A stretch of DNA of 64,000 nt from contig NZ_BMZO01000005.1 in NCBI RefSeq assembly GCF_014652835.1, positions 239,535-303,534 on the forward strand, given 5' to 3'. Below the pieces are notes generated by a model, which saw only the letters and a list, made by a program, of their open reading frames with translations, did not search any database and was not told where the DNA came from. A program made the translations under genes and the position numbers. This document shows positions 26,500 to 36,231 of this stretch, in pieces. This stretch comes from Limoniibacter endophyticus. Lineage in GTDB: Bacteria; Pseudomonadota; Alphaproteobacteria; Rhizobiales; Rhizobiaceae. Every line of letters starts with the position of its first letter. Within the stretch, counting starts at the first letter, position 1.

Positions 26500-27429
26500 T
26501 CAGGGCGCGAAGATGGACCAGTTCATCATCTTCGCGAGCTTGCCGAGCGCTAATGTGCCCAGCTTGGAATTTCCATTCTCGTTCAATCCCGGAGACCACA
26601 CGGCAAGGGTGGCTTGTCCCGGAACGATGCCGAGAATTCCCCCGCCGACACCGCTCTTGCCTGGAATACCAACCTGAAAGGCGAACTCGCCTGAGCCATC
26701 ATAATGTCCGCAGGTCAGCATGAGCGCGTTGATGCGCCTGGCCTTCTGTCGCGCGATGACAGAGTGACCGGTCGCAGGATTGATGCCGTCATGAGCGAGG
26801 AACCGGCCCGCCAGCGCCAGTTGCCTGCAACTCATGGCAATGGCGCAATGATGAAAATACACGCCAAGCGCCATTTCCGGCGGATGGCGCAGATTGCCAA
26901 AAGATTTCATGTAATTCGCAAGCGCGAAATTGCGGAAGCCTGTAGCCCGTTCGGATGCCGCGACGGCTTCGTCGATGGCAATCGTGTCATCCTCCGTCAG
27001 AAAACGCAGGAAACGAAGGATCTCCCCGATCGTCTCACGCGGCTCGTGGCCAGCCAATAAAATATCGGAAACCACGATGGCGCCCGCATTGATGAACGGG
27101 TTGCGCGGGATGCCGCCTTCCTGTTCGAGCTGCACGATCGAATTGAAGGCATTCCCCGATGGCTCGCGTCCAACGCGTTTCCACAAGGAATCACCTACCT
27201 CGCCAAGCGCCAGGGTTAACGTAAAGACCTTCGAAATGCTCTGGATCGAGAAAGTCTCGTCGGCGTCCCCGATAGTAAAGACGCCATTATCATTGGTGAC
27301 GACAGCGATACCAAACCTGGCCGGGTCGACCTTTCCAAGCTGGGGGATGTAATCCGCGACGCGACCGCGGTCGATATGGTCTGCCATCTCGTCATGGATT
27401 TCGGCCAGCGCTTCGTCGAGTGTAGGCAC
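26500..27429 (-). CDS. glsA: Glutaminase
   Basis: The enzyme hydrolyses glutamine to glutamate and ammonia using a beta-lactamase-like fold. SIQSISKVF contains the catalytic Ser-x-x-Lys, and [19 protein letters not shown] and the GKSGVGGGI block are family signatures. I choose GTG at 27429 (309 residues, the usual size) because AGGAGG lies four bases upstream; an ATG at 27477 would overlap pdxH by 28 bases. It is transcribed with pdxH. Confidence 0.93.
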   Translation of the reverse strand: MPTLDEALAEIHDEMADHIDRGRVADYIPQLGKVDPARFGIAVVTNDNGVFTIGDADETFSIQSISKVFTLTLALGEVGDSLWKRVGREPSGNAFNSIVQLEQEGGIPRNPFINAGAIVVSDILLAGHEPRETIGEILRFLRFLTEDDTIAIDEAVAASERATGFRNFALANYMKSFGNLRHPPEMALGVYFHHCAIAMSCRQLALAGRFLAHDGINPATGHSVIARQKARRINALMLTCGHYDGSGEFAFQVGIPGKSGVGGGILGIVPGQATLAVWSPGLNENGNSKLGTLALGKLAKMMNWSIFAP

Positions 27430-27449
27430 CTTGCCTCCTGCGTTCGCGG

Positions 27450-28082
27450 TCAGGGGTAATAACGCTGCGTCTGCCAACCATCCGCAGAGGGCGTCATGAT
27501 GACCCGATCATGGAGGCGGAATGGGCGATCGTGCCAGAACTCGATAGAGAAGGGAACAAGACGGAAGCCAGACCAATAGCCGGGACGGGGCACTTCGCCT
27601 TCCGGATACTTGTTTTCATACTCGGCAACGGCACCTTCCAGCGTCGAGCGCGCGTCGAGCGGACGTGACTGCTGCGAGGCCCAGGCGCCGATCTGCGACA
27701 GACGCGGGCGGCTATGATAATACTCGTCCGCTTCCGCATCCGTCACGGTCTCGATGGTGCCACGCACCCGTACCTGGCGACGGAGGCTCTTCCAATGGAA
27801 GCATAAGGCTGCTTTCCCAGTAGAAAGTAGTTCTCGCCCCTTGTTGCTCTCGTAATTTGTATAGAACACGAAGCCCTTCTCGTCGTAATCCTTTAAAAGG
27901 ACGATTCGCACATTGGGCAGCCCGGTTTCATCGACCGTGGCAAGCGCCATTGCGTTAGGGTCGTTTGGTTCGCTGTCACGCGCGTCCTCGAGCCACTCGG
28001 AGAAAAGTGTGAACGGATCGTTACGCAATGTGAAATCAGCGTTATTGCTTTTATCACCAGTTGTTAACTTACTGCCGTTCAT
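27450..28082 (-). CDS. pdxH: Pyridoxamine 5'-phosphate oxidase
   Basis: This FMN enzyme oxidises pyridoxamine or pyridoxine phosphate to pyridoxal phosphate. From the ATG at 28082 it has 210 residues, a normal length; the frame runs upstream to 28442 without similarity. [20 protein letters not shown] and [14 protein letters not shown] bind FMN, and the C-terminal ESxxW-like region ends in RYYP. GAGGA lies six bases before the chosen ATG. It is followed by glsA and is divergent from a lipoprotein gene that starts only about 40 bases away. Confidence 0.93.
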   Translation of the reverse strand: MNGSKLTTGDKSNNADFTLRNDPFTLFSEWLEDARDSEPNDPNAMALATVDETGLPNVRIVLLKDYDEKGFVFYTNYESNKGRELLSTGKAALCFHWKSLRRQVRVRGTIETVTDAEADEYYHSRPRLSQIGAWASQQSRPLDARSTLEGAVAEYENKYPEGEVPRPGYWSGFRLVPFSIEFWHDRPFRLHDRVIMTPSADGWQTQRYYP

Positions 28083-28122
28083 AGTCATTCCTCGCGTTAG
28101 ATTCTGTTCCGGAGATTGCCCA

Positions 28123-28593
28123 TTGCCGCTCGCGAAGCAAGCGCCAGAGCAAGAAAAACATTGGCCTTGGCGATATATAGCGGGCTTTCGGATGTGCGTG
28201 CCGTTGGGGCTTTGCCTGCTTTCCAGTGGTTGCGTCATGTCGGTCATGGGGTCGGCCAAACAGCCGCCGGTAGATACCGACGTCCGCACGGGGGCCGTCG
28301 TCTCTTCTTCCCCTGCGGTCGATAGCGCGGCATCTTCCGATATGTTTACGATCCGTAACGCTGTGACATCGACAGACCTTGAACAGGCGGCAGTGCAGCC
28401 GCTTGCCTGGGCGAATGCCGAAACCGGCTCGCGTGGCATCATCGAGAAGATTCAGCAATACGAAGAGCAGAACAGACTCTGCCGTAAGTTTGAAGTCCTG
28501 CGCGAAAGCTACAAGGGGGTTGCCATGTTCGATGGCGACGCCTGTGTCGCCAATAATGGCGAGTGGATGGTACGCCGCTTCGAGCAACGTTAA
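28123..28593 (+). CDS. RT0821/Lpp0805-type surface lipoprotein
   Basis: The product has 156 residues if it starts at TTG 28123, where GGAG lies eight bases upstream. The N-terminus is basic and then hydrophobic, ending in the lipobox LSSGC with Cys37, so it is predicted to be lipid-anchored. The C-terminal half ([23 protein letters not shown] to [11 protein letters not shown]) matches the RT0821/Lpp0805 family, whose function is unknown; two Cys in this domain may form a disulfide. An in-frame ATG at 28192 would remove most of the signal region. Confidence 0.7.
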   Translation: MPLAKQAPEQEKHWPWRYIAGFRMCVPLGLCLLSSGCVMSVMGSAKQPPVDTDVRTGAVVSSSPAVDSAASSDMFTIRNAVTSTDLEQAAVQPLAWANAETGSRGIIEKIQQYEEQNRLCRKFEVLRESYKGVAMFDGDACVANNGEWMVRRFEQR

Positions 28594-28678
28594 GCTTGCC
28601 TGGGCGCTGGCATCCTGCCTGGCTTGTGCCTATATATCGGGCAAGTCTCAATTCACCCTAGAGTAAAGCTGAAGCTTC

Positions 28679-29632
28679 ATGCGCAACCCTTATGACGTTT
28701 TGGGCGTAGCCAAGAACGCCACGGAAAAAGATATAAAATCGGCTTTTCGCAAGCTCGCAAAGAAGTATCACCCGGACCAGAACCCGGACGATGTTTCGGC
28801 GAAGGAGAAGTTTTCGCAGGCAAATCAGGCCTATGAAATCCTCGGCGACAAGGACAAGCGCGCAGCCTTCGATCGCGGCGAGATCGATGGCGAAGGCAAG
28901 CCGCGCTTTCAGGGATTTGCGGGCGCCGGTGCCGGTGGCGAAGACCCATTTGCAGCGTTTCGCAGAGCTGGAGGCAGTCATCCGGGAGGCTCTCCCTTCG
29001 GTCAGGGTGGATCGCCATTCGGCAATAGCGAGGATATTCTAAGCGAAATCTTTGGCCAGGCTTTTCGTGGCGCTGGCGGCGCTGGGCCAGGAGCGGGCTT
29101 TGCCGGTGCCGGACGCGCGCGTCAGCAGCGGCCCCGGAAAGGCGAGGATCTGCAGGTCGGTCTCGGTGTCACGATTGAAGACATTGCAACCGTGGCGAAA
29201 GTCACGGCGCAGTTTCCGGATGGCCGCAGCATCGCGATCAAGCTGCCGCGCTTTGTCGAGGACGGCCAGACCATTCGTTTGCGTGGACAGGGCGAACAGG
29301 TGATGGGCGGCGAGAACGGCGATGCGCTCGTCAAGATTCGCATTCGTCCGCATCCCCGTTATCGCATAGAGGGACGCGACCTGCATGTCGATCTTCCTAT
29401 TCCGCTCCGCGATGCGGTATTGGGAGCAAAGGTGCCGGTCGAAACGCCGGCAGGCAAGCTGGCGCTGAACATTCCGGCGTGGTCGAGCTCCGACAAGGTG
29501 CTGCGCCTGAAAGGCAAGGGCTTGCCGCTGAAGGATAGTGGCGAGGGCGATCTGTTCGTTCATGTGCGCATCATGCTGGCTGATGAGGATCGCGATGCGC
29601 TCAATGAGCTCTACCGTGGAGAAGCTTTCTAG
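28679..29632 (+). CDS. DnaJ-type co-chaperone (CbpA-like)
   Basis: The 317-residue product has a J domain at 1-70 with the essential HPD at 31-33, a Gly/Phe-rich linker (about 75-145), and two C-terminal client-binding beta domains. The Cys-rich zinc region of full DnaJ is absent, so it belongs to the CbpA/DjlA-less class II type. It should stimulate the ATPase of DnaK. It is encoded upstream of fabI with a 192-base gap that probably contains the fabI promoter. Confidence 0.9.
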   Translation: MRNPYDVLGVAKNATEKDIKSAFRKLAKKYHPDQNPDDVSAKEKFSQANQAYEILGDKDKRAAFDRGEIDGEGKPRFQGFAGAGAGGEDPFAAFRRAGGSHPGGSPFGQGGSPFGNSEDILSEIFGQAFRGAGGAGPGAGFAGAGRARQQRPRKGEDLQVGLGVTIEDIATVAKVTAQFPDGRSIAIKLPRFVEDGQTIRLRGQGEQVMGGENGDALVKIRIRPHPRYRIEGRDLHVDLPIPLRDAVLGAKVPVETPAGKLALNIPAWSSSDKVLRLKGKGLPLKDSGEGDLFVHVRIMLADEDRDALNELYRGEAF

Positions 29633-29824
29633 CAGCACGCATTAACGGTGAGGCGGCCAGTATTTCAAACGGCAGCAATCAGAGTTTCCCAAAGTCTACT
29701 TCGGCTTTCAGATCAACCGTGCTGGTTTCCCACTGCGAACAGGCGCTTACGTAAGCCTCTCTGCTTGATGCAGCCGATTTGCTGTGCAATAGGGCATGAA
29801 CAGAATTCTATGGAGAGCTGACCG

Positions 29825-30643
29825 ATGGCGACGAGTACGGGCCTGATGCAAGGCAAGCGAGGCCTTATCATGGGCGTTGCGAACAACCGTTCGATTGCTT
29901 GGGGAATCGCCAAGGCTTGCGTCGATCAGGGCGCTGAGATTGCGCTGACCTATCAAGGCGAAGCGTTCCGCAAGCGCGTCGAGCCGCTTGCAACCGAACT
30001 CGGTGCATTTATCGCAGGCGATTGCGACGTTACCGACGCCGCAAGCCTGGACGCCGTTTTTGACAATGTCGAAAAGAAATGGGGCAAGATCGACTTCCTG
30101 GTCCATGCGATCGCATTTTCGGACAAGGATGAACTCGACGGCCGCTACGTTGATACCACGCACCAGAACTTCCTGCGCACGATGGACATTTCGGTGTTTT
30201 CCTTCACCACCATCGCCAAGCGCGCAGAAAAACTGATGACCGAGGGCGGGGCGCTCCTTACGTTGACCTATTATGGTGCTGAGAAGGTGATGCCGCACTA
30301 CAACGTCATGGGCGTTGCCAAGGCTGCCCTTGAAGCTTCGGTGCGTTATCTTGCGGTTGATCTTGGCTCGAAAGCCATCCGGGTCAACGCGATCTCGGCT
30401 GGTCCCATCAAGACATTGGCTGCATCCGGCATCGGTGATTTCCGCTATATTCTCAAGTGGAACGAGTACAATGCACCGCTCAAGCGGGTTGTCTCGATCG
30501 AGGAAGTGGGCGACTCTGCGCTTTATCTGCTGTCAGACCTCTCGCGTGGCGTGACCGGCGAGGTGCACCATGTCGACGCCGGGTACCATGCCATTGGCAT
30601 GAAAGCGGTGGATGCGCCTGATATCAGTACTGTAAAAGACTGA
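29825..30643 (+). CDS. fabI: Enoyl-[acyl-carrier-protein] reductase (NADH)
   Basis: FabI reduces the trans-2-enoyl-ACP in the last step of each fatty-acid elongation cycle. It is an atypical short-chain dehydrogenase: GVANNRSIAWGIA at 17-29 binds NADH, and the catalytic Tyr and Lys are in YNVMGVAK (Tyr159, Lys166), with a second Tyr at 149. The 272-residue length is normal. A ribosome site GGAG precedes the ATG and a terminator follows. Confidence 0.96.
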   Translation: MATSTGLMQGKRGLIMGVANNRSIAWGIAKACVDQGAEIALTYQGEAFRKRVEPLATELGAFIAGDCDVTDAASLDAVFDNVEKKWGKIDFLVHAIAFSDKDELDGRYVDTTHQNFLRTMDISVFSFTTIAKRAEKLMTEGGALLTLTYYGAEKVMPHYNVMGVAKAALEASVRYLAVDLGSKAIRVNAISAGPIKTLAASGIGDFRYILKWNEYNAPLKRVVSIEEVGDSALYLLSDLSRGVTGEVHHVDAGYHAIGMKAVDAPDISTVKD

Positions 30644-30659
30644 CCCAATTGCATTATCT

Positions 30660-30694
30660 GAAGCGCGGGCGTTTTCCCGCGCTTCTTCCTTCTC
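30660..30694 (+). terminator. Terminator of fabI
   Basis: A perfect 10-bp stem (30660-30669 with 30676-30685) and a six-base loop are followed by a pyrimidine-rich tail. It lies 16 bases after the fabI stop and ahead of the next gene on the same strand. Confidence 0.75.
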
Positions 30695-30715
30695 ATTCAG
30701 CTGCCGAGTTCTGTC

Positions 30716-31306
30716 ATGACGCGCCCGCTAATCTATTTCGTTCGCCATGGTGAAACCAGCTGGAACGTGGAGCGGCGGCTTCAGGGACAGACGGACCGCC
30801 CGCTTAACAAAAATGGAATTGCCCAAGCTACCCGCAATGGCCAGAAGCTGAAGGCCCTTATCGACGACATTTCCATCTTCGATTTTGTTGCGAGCCCGCT
30901 TATCCGGACCAGCGACACGATGCGTCTATTGCGCAAGGCGATGGGCCTCGAGCCGGACGACTTTCGTACCGATCGCCGCATCATCGAAATCTCGTTCGGA
31001 GAATGGGAAGGCTCGACGCTCCCGGAACTTGAAACACATTCGCCGGGCGTGAGTAAGAAGCGCGATGCCGACAAATGGAATTTCGTCCCGCCGGGTGCGG
31101 CCGCGGAAAGCTACGAGATTCTGAGAAGGCGCGTTCTGCCATTTGTCGAAGAGCTGGTGCGCCCGACGGTCGTCGTGACGCATGGCGGCGTCATTCGCAC
31201 TATCTTTCGTCAGTTCGGTGGCTACTCTGAGGAAGAGGCGTCACGCATGCACGTGACTCAAGACCACGTGCTGCGTTTTGCCGATGGCGAGCTTATCTGG
31301 CTCTGA
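30716..31306 (+). CDS. Histidine phosphatase (phosphoglycerate mutase-like)
   Basis: The 196-residue product belongs to the histidine phosphatase superfamily. FVRHGETSWN near the N-terminus supplies the phosphorylated His, an Arg-rich loop follows (VASPLIRTSDTMRLL), and VVTHGGVIR gives the second catalytic His. It resembles the broad-specificity phosphatases rather than glycolytic mutase, which is longer. It follows the fabI terminator and is convergent with the DUF1344 gene. Confidence 0.88.
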   Translation: MTRPLIYFVRHGETSWNVERRLQGQTDRPLNKNGIAQATRNGQKLKALIDDISIFDFVASPLIRTSDTMRLLRKAMGLEPDDFRTDRRIIEISFGEWEGSTLPELETHSPGVSKKRDADKWNFVPPGAAAESYEILRRRVLPFVEELVRPTVVVTHGGVIRTIFRQFGGYSEEEASRMHVTQDHVLRFADGELIWL

Positions 31307-31320
31307 GCCGGTCGCGCGAT

Positions 31321-31587
31321 TTATTGTTCCTCGGTCGTGACTTCTTCGTCGATGATGATGTCCTGGACCATCTTCTTGCCGTCCGCTTCTTCGTAGGTAA
31401 GAGCAACTTCCGTTCCGCGTTCGAGCGTGCCTATGTCGAATTCGCCGTTCAGCGTGTAGGTTTCCCCATTTACCACGATCGTGCGAGCCTCCGCGTTGAT
31501 CGATTCGACTGTGCCAAAATCCTCGGCCGCCAAAGCAGGAAGGCCAAGGCCTGCCAGAATGAACGTCGCTACAAATAGTTTACGCAT
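31321..31587 (-). CDS. DUF1344-family periplasmic protein
   Basis: From the ATG at 31587 the 88-residue product has a signal peptide (MRKLFVATFILAGLGLPALA) and a short beta domain (GTVESINAEARTIVVNGETYTL), followed by a charged tail rich in Asp and Glu. This matches DUF1344, common in Rhizobiales and of unknown function. The frame extends to 31659 but that part lacks similarity. It is divergent from aroC across about 230 bases. Confidence 0.78.
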   Translation of the reverse strand: MRKLFVATFILAGLGLPALAAEDFGTVESINAEARTIVVNGETYTLNGEFDIGTLERGTEVALTYEEADGKKMVQDIIIDEEVTTEEQ

Positions 31588-31816
31588 ATCGAATCTCCCG
31601 ATTGCCAAATATGACGCGCTTACAGAGCAGTAACGACGCGAATGTGTCAAAACTGACATTTAATCGTTCAAATTTCAAATTCATCGCGGCGAATACGTTG
31701 ATCTACAGGAACCGATACATGGACTCCTGCTGCCGTTCTAAGCAGTTTCGATTCCCGCGGAGATGCGCTAGAACGCAACTCTGTTCTGTTTCTCGGTTGC
31801 GGGTCAAAGTCGATCT

Positions 31817-32917
31817 ATGTCGCATAATAGTTTTGGTTATCTTTTCCGTGTCACTACCTGGGGCGAAAGCCATGGACCGGCTTTGGGCTGTGTTGTCGAT
31901 GGCTGCCCGCCCGGCATCCGGTTCACGCTGGCCGATATCCAGGCCGATCTAGACCGCCGCCGCCCGGGCACATCGCGTTTCGTGACGCAGCGCCGCGAGC
32001 CGGACGAGGTGAAGATTTTGTCCGGTGTTCTGCCCGAAGAGGATGGGGTGACGCTGGTAACTACCGGCACTCCGATTTCCATGCTGATAGAGAATGTCGA
32101 TCAGCGTTCGAAGGATTATGGCGCGATTGCCCAGCAATATCGCCCCGGTCATGCCGATTACGCCTATGAAACCAAATATGGCATTCGCGATTACCGCGGT
32201 GGCGGGCGATCCTCAGCGCGCGAAACCGCCGCACGTGTTGCCGCCGGTGCAATCGCGCGCCGTGTCGTGCCGGGCATGGTGGTTCGCGGTGCGCTTGTTT
32301 CGATGGGCGATAAGGATGTTGATCGCAGTCGCTGGGACTGGAACTTCGTGGAGAGTGCCGAGAACCCGTTCTTCACCCCTGATCCGGGATCGGTCCCGAT
32401 CTTTTCCGATTATCTTGATGACATACGAAAGTCCGGCTCTTCGGTTGGCGCAATCATCGAGATCGTCGTGGATGGCGTACCGGCAGGATTGGGTGCGCCG
32501 CTCTATGGCAAAATGGATCAGGATATTGCCTCCAATCTCATGTCGATCAATGCCGTGAAAGGCGTGGAGATCGGCAATGGTTTCGAGGCCGCGCGCATTC
32601 GTGGCGAGGAAAATGCCGATCAGATGCGCATCGGTGAAGATGGGAAGCCGCATTTCCTATCCAATAAAGCGGGAGGAATCCTGGGCGGCATTACTACGGG
32701 TCAGCAGGTCGTCGCGCGCTTCGCCGTTAAGCCGACATCGTCGATTTTGACGCCGCGTCAGTCCGTTGACCGGCAGGGGAGGGAGGTCGAAGTCGTCACT
32801 AAAGGTCGCCATGATCCGTGCGTCGGCATTCGCGCCGTGCCGATCGGCGAGGCGATGGTGGCATGTGCGCTCGCCGACCACTATCTGCGTCACCGCGGCC
32901 AGACCGGACGCGCCTGA
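31817..32917 (+). CDS. aroC: Chorismate synthase
   Basis: AroC eliminates phosphate from EPSP to give chorismate, using reduced FMN; it ends the shikimate pathway. The 366-residue product shows all three family signatures: [18 protein letters not shown] at the start, the Arg-rich [16 protein letters not shown] region, and the C-terminal [17 protein letters not shown]. ribB follows after 30 bases, so they are likely co-transcribed. Confidence 0.96.
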   Translation: MSHNSFGYLFRVTTWGESHGPALGCVVDGCPPGIRFTLADIQADLDRRRPGTSRFVTQRREPDEVKILSGVLPEEDGVTLVTTGTPISMLIENVDQRSKDYGAIAQQYRPGHADYAYETKYGIRDYRGGGRSSARETAARVAAGAIARRVVPGMVVRGALVSMGDKDVDRSRWDWNFVESAENPFFTPDPGSVPIFSDYLDDIRKSGSSVGAIIEIVVDGVPAGLGAPLYGKMDQDIASNLMSINAVKGVEIGNGFEAARIRGEENADQMRIGEDGKPHFLSNKAGGILGGITTGQQVVARFAVKPTSSILTPRQSVDRQGREVEVVTKGRHDPCVGIRAVPIGEAMVACALADHYLRHRGQTGRA

Positions 32918-32947
32918 ACAAGACATACATACGCTTAAGGTATCGAA

Positions 32948-34048
32948 ATGGCATATGATCACAACAAGGTCGTCGAAGCGATCCGGGCCTTCGAGAATGG
33001 CGAGATCGTCGTCGTCATGGATGATGATGGACGTGAGAACGAGGGCGACCTGATTGTTTCGGCTGTGCATTGCACGCCTGAAAAGATGGCTTTTATAGTG
33101 CGCTATACCTCCGGCATCGTCTGCGCCCCAATGACGCGGGAGACGGCTCGTCGTTTCAACCTGACGCCGATGGTGGCCGAGAACGACGCGCCGCATTCAA
33201 CGGCATTCACGGTGAGCGTTGATTTCAAACACGGCACGACCACCGGCATTTCCGCGGATGATCGAACGCTTACGGTGCGCAACCTGGCGAACTCCAATGC
33301 CGGCGCCAGCGACTTCGTGCGCCCTGGCCACATCTTCCCGCTGGTCGCGCGCGAAGGCGGCGTCCTCATGCGTTCAGGCCACACCGAAGCCGCTGTCGAT
33401 CTATGCAAGCTTGCGGGACTGCCGGAGGTCGGCGTGATCTGCGAACTCGTCAATGATGACGGCTCGGTTATGCGCGGCCCCCAAGTCTCGCAATTTGCCG
33501 AAACGCACAAGTTGAAGCAGGTCTCGGTCGCGGATCTCATTTCCTATCGTCAGCGTCGCGAAACGCTGGTGCAGCGGGTGGAAAGTTTCGACATCGAAAC
33601 CCCGGCTGGTCCGGCAAAGGCGCATGCATACCGCCTCCCATGGGAAGAGATGCACCATCTCGTTGTCGTCTACGGGGATATCCGAGACGGTCAGGACGTG
33701 CCGGTGCGCTTGCATCCCGAAAACGTTGCAGCCGACGTGTTTGGTGAAAAGACCCGCCTGGATGGCATCATGCAAACCATGGCGCAAGAAGGCCGCGGCG
33801 TTATCGTCTATCTGCGTGAGGGCTCGGTGGGCACGCAGCGCAATGCACGCCAACGCCCGAGCAACGACGATCGTGAGGCTCACGAAGAAGCGTTGCGGCG
33901 CGAGAGCGAGTGGCGCGAAATCGGCCTGGGCGCCCAAATCCTGAAAGATCTTGGCATTTCCTCGATCCGTCTTCTCACCTCGCGTGAGCGGCATTATGTC
34001 GGTCTGGAAGGCTTTGGCATCGCGATTGCAAAAACCGAGTTGATCTAA
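32948..34048 (+). CDS. ribB: 3,4-dihydroxy-2-butanone 4-phosphate synthase with inactive cyclohydrolase II-like domain (RibBX)
   Basis: Residues 1-200 form the DHBP synthase, which makes the four-carbon precursor of riboflavin from ribulose 5-phosphate; MDDDGRENEGDL at 24-35 and the HTEAAVDLCKLAG block at 145-157 carry its active-site residues. Residues 205-366 follow the GTP cyclohydrolase II fold, but the zinc-binding Cys-x-T-G-D and Arg-Cys-Asp-Cys motif is replaced by HPENVAADVFGEKTRLDG at 256-273, with no Cys. The second domain should therefore not bind zinc or open GTP. A separate functional RibA must lie elsewhere. Confidence 0.92.
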   Translation: MAYDHNKVVEAIRAFENGEIVVVMDDDGRENEGDLIVSAVHCTPEKMAFIVRYTSGIVCAPMTRETARRFNLTPMVAENDAPHSTAFTVSVDFKHGTTTGISADDRTLTVRNLANSNAGASDFVRPGHIFPLVAREGGVLMRSGHTEAAVDLCKLAGLPEVGVICELVNDDGSVMRGPQVSQFAETHKLKQVSVADLISYRQRRETLVQRVESFDIETPAGPAKAHAYRLPWEEMHHLVVVYGDIRDGQDVPVRLHPENVAADVFGEKTRLDGIMQTMAQEGRGVIVYLREGSVGTQRNARQRPSNDDREAHEEALRRESEWREIGLGAQILKDLGISSIRLLTSRERHYVGLEGFGIAIAKTELI

Positions 34049-34072
34049 CGCGCCGAGCGCGGGAGTAAATGC

Positions 34073-35005
34073 ATGACGACGCGCTTCTATCACCATCCCG
34101 GCTTTCTCGAGCATGAGACGCCGCAAGGCCATGTCGAGCGTGCTGATCGTATTCGCGCCATCGAACAGGCACTGCTGGAAGATCAGCTCTTCGAGGAGAT
34201 GGAGCGTGTAGAAGCACCGCTTGCCGAACGCGACGCGGCGTTTCTTGCCCATGACGAAGCCTATGTGGAAACACTTCTGAAAACAGTGCTTGGACACGAG
34301 GAGATTGTGCAACTCGATCCGGATACCTATGCCGGGCCGCACTCGATCGAAGCGGCATTTCGCGGTATGGGGGCTGCGATGGCAGGGATAGACGATCTTT
34401 TTTCAGGACGCGCGGACAATGTCTTTGTCTGCTCACGTCCTCCGGGTCACCATGCAGAACGTGACAAGGCGATGGGCTTTTGTCTCTTCAACAACGTGGC
34501 AATTGCGGCGCGTCATGCGCAGAAGGTGCACGGGGTCGAACGGGTGGCGATCATCGATTTCGACGTCCATCATGGCAACGGCACGCAAGACATATTCTGG
34601 AATGACAAGAATGTGCTTTTTGCGTCCACGCATCAGGCCGATCATTATCCGCATACCGGCTTCGTGCACGAGGTCGGCGCGGGCAATGTTCTCAACGCTC
34701 CGCTTGCGGCGGGAAGTGGATCGCATGAATTCCGCGAGGCGATGGAGACCCGTGTATTTCCTGCCCTCGACAATATGGCTCCTGACCTTATCGTGTTATC
34801 GGCGGGCTTCGATGCGCACAGGCTCGATTCGCTGGGTGATCTGAACCTGGACGAAGACGACTTCGACTGGGTGACGGGCAAGCTGATGGAGCGTGCGGCC
34901 CGTTTCTGCAATGATCGTGTATTGAGTGTGCTCGAAGGTGGTTACAATCTGCACAGCCTGGCGTTTTCCGCCACGCGTCACATTGCACGACTGATGAAAG
35001 GATAG
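34073..35005 (+). CDS. Histone deacetylase-family zinc hydrolase
   Basis: The 310-residue product belongs to the arginase/deacetylase superfamily (AcuC, acetylpolyamine amidohydrolase and HDAC types). SRPPGHHAERDKAMGFCLFNN contains the catalytic His pair, and IDFDVHHGNGTQDIF supplies zinc ligands; LSAGFDAHRLDSLGDL has the third Asp. The physiological substrate is not known; acetylpolyamines are one option. xseB follows after three bases, a common arrangement in Rhizobiales. Confidence 0.9.
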   Translation: MTTRFYHHPGFLEHETPQGHVERADRIRAIEQALLEDQLFEEMERVEAPLAERDAAFLAHDEAYVETLLKTVLGHEEIVQLDPDTYAGPHSIEAAFRGMGAAMAGIDDLFSGRADNVFVCSRPPGHHAERDKAMGFCLFNNVAIAARHAQKVHGVERVAIIDFDVHHGNGTQDIFWNDKNVLFASTHQADHYPHTGFVHEVGAGNVLNAPLAAGSGSHEFREAMETRVFPALDNMAPDLIVLSAGFDAHRLDSLGDLNLDEDDFDWVTGKLMERAARFCNDRVLSVLEGGYNLHSLAFSATRHIARLMKG

Positions 35006-35008
35006 ACG

Positions 35009-35260
35009 ATGGCTGAGCCGGTGAACGAGGATATCCGTTCCTTAAGTTTCGAGCAGGCGCTGAGCGAACTCGAGAACATCGTCGATCATCTGGAGCGCGG
35101 CGATGTAGCCCTCGATCAGTCGATCCGTATTTATGAGCGCGGCGAGGCGCTCAAGTTGCATTGTGAGCGATTGTTGAAATCTGCCGAAGACAAGGTCGAG
35201 AAAATCCGCCTATCACGTGAAGGCGTCGCGGTTGGCACCGAGGCGCTCGATCCGGAATAG
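35009..35260 (+). CDS. xseB: Exodeoxyribonuclease VII small subunit
   Basis: XseB binds the catalytic XseA in an enzyme that degrades single-stranded DNA to oligonucleotides. The 83-residue product shows the family core [23 protein letters not shown] and the helix [15 protein letters not shown]. It is three bases after the deacetylase-family gene. XseA is not in the window. In related genomes dxs usually follows; here tlyA follows after 133 bases. Confidence 0.93.
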   Translation: MAEPVNEDIRSLSFEQALSELENIVDHLERGDVALDQSIRIYERGEALKLHCERLLKSAEDKVEKIRLSREGVAVGTEALDPE

Positions 35261-35393
35261 CCTCCAAAGTGGAGCAGTCCGAAGAATCGGCTTGCAGGCC
35301 GCCGTCTTGGGTGAGCGTGTAGCGTGAACAGAAGGCGTTGACAGCTTCTTGATTCCCTTTGCAGCGGCGTAGCAGAACTTTATGCAGGACTGA

Positions 35394-36152
35394 ATGAACA
35401 CGTCGGCACAAGAGAAGATGCGTCTTGATGAGGCGCTGGTAATGCGCAACTTGTCCGTATCACGTTCGCGGGCCAAGGACGCGATCCAACGTGGCCACGT
35501 GGTGGTCAATGGAAAACCGGTCAGGAAGCCCGGGCAAATAGTGGCTGTCTCCGACGCAATCACCGTCTCCGATCCGGCCGGGGCCTATGTATCGCGCGCA
35601 GCTTTGAAGCTCGTAAAGGGACTTGAGCATTTCGGCTTCGACCCAGCTGGAAAGCTTTGCCTTGATATTGGTGCGTCCACAGGCGGTTTCACGCAGGTGC
35701 TACTTGAAAAAGGCGCGCGCCATGTGGTGGCGGTGGATGTCGGGCATGATCAGATGGATATGCAACTACGCGATAACCCACGGGTCTCCTGCATCGAAGG
35801 ACTGAATGCGCGCGCGATGACGTTGGCCGATATTGGCGGCAAAGCGCCGGAGTTTCTCGTGTCCGACGTCAGCTTCATTTCCTTGAAACTGGCGCTGCCG
35901 CCTGCTTTGGCTTTTGCCTCGCCGGGTGCCGTGGGCATCTTTCTGGTCAAGCCGCAATTCGAGGCCGGACGCGAGGCGATCGGCAGGGGCGGGCTGTTGC
36001 GCGATGCATCACTCGGCGAAGCGACCGCACAGGACATGGGTGACTGGCTTTTGTCGCAGGAAGGGTGGATGGTCGAGGGGCTGACGACGTCGCCGATCGA
36101 AGGCGGTGACGGCAATCGCGAGTTTTTGCTTGCAGGGCGCAAGCGCATCTGA
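35394..36152 (+). CDS. tlyA: TlyA-type rRNA 2'-O-methyltransferase
   Basis: The 252-residue product has an N-terminal S4 RNA-binding domain (about 8-70, RLDEALVMRNLSVSRSRAKDAI) and a FtsJ-like SAM methyltransferase domain with the loop DIGASTGGFTQVLL. Mycobacterial TlyA methylates 16S and 23S rRNA cytidines; the name 'hemolysin A' in older records refers to this family. The ATG at 35394 gives the expected length. The RNA methyltransferase gene at 36232 follows on the same strand. Confidence 0.92.
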   Translation: MNTSAQEKMRLDEALVMRNLSVSRSRAKDAIQRGHVVVNGKPVRKPGQIVAVSDAITVSDPAGAYVSRAALKLVKGLEHFGFDPAGKLCLDIGASTGGFTQVLLEKGARHVVAVDVGHDQMDMQLRDNPRVSCIEGLNARAMTLADIGGKAPEFLVSDVSFISLKLALPPALAFASPGAVGIFLVKPQFEAGREAIGRGGLLRDASLGEATAQDMGDWLLSQEGWMVEGLTTSPIEGGDGNREFLLAGRKRI

Positions 36153-36231
36153 TTTCTGAGCAAATATTCCAGAAAAAATGGCGTATCGAGACCGCGTTTG
36201 AGCGAAAACGCGATCCAGACAAGGCAATTTC

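Noticed and set aside
32918-32947. FMN riboswitch upstream of ribB
   Set aside because: Only 30 bases separate aroC and ribB, far too few for an RFN element.
33401-34342. 313-codon frame antisense to ribB and the deacetylase-family gene
   Set aside because: It spans two real genes on the opposite strand and shows no domain.
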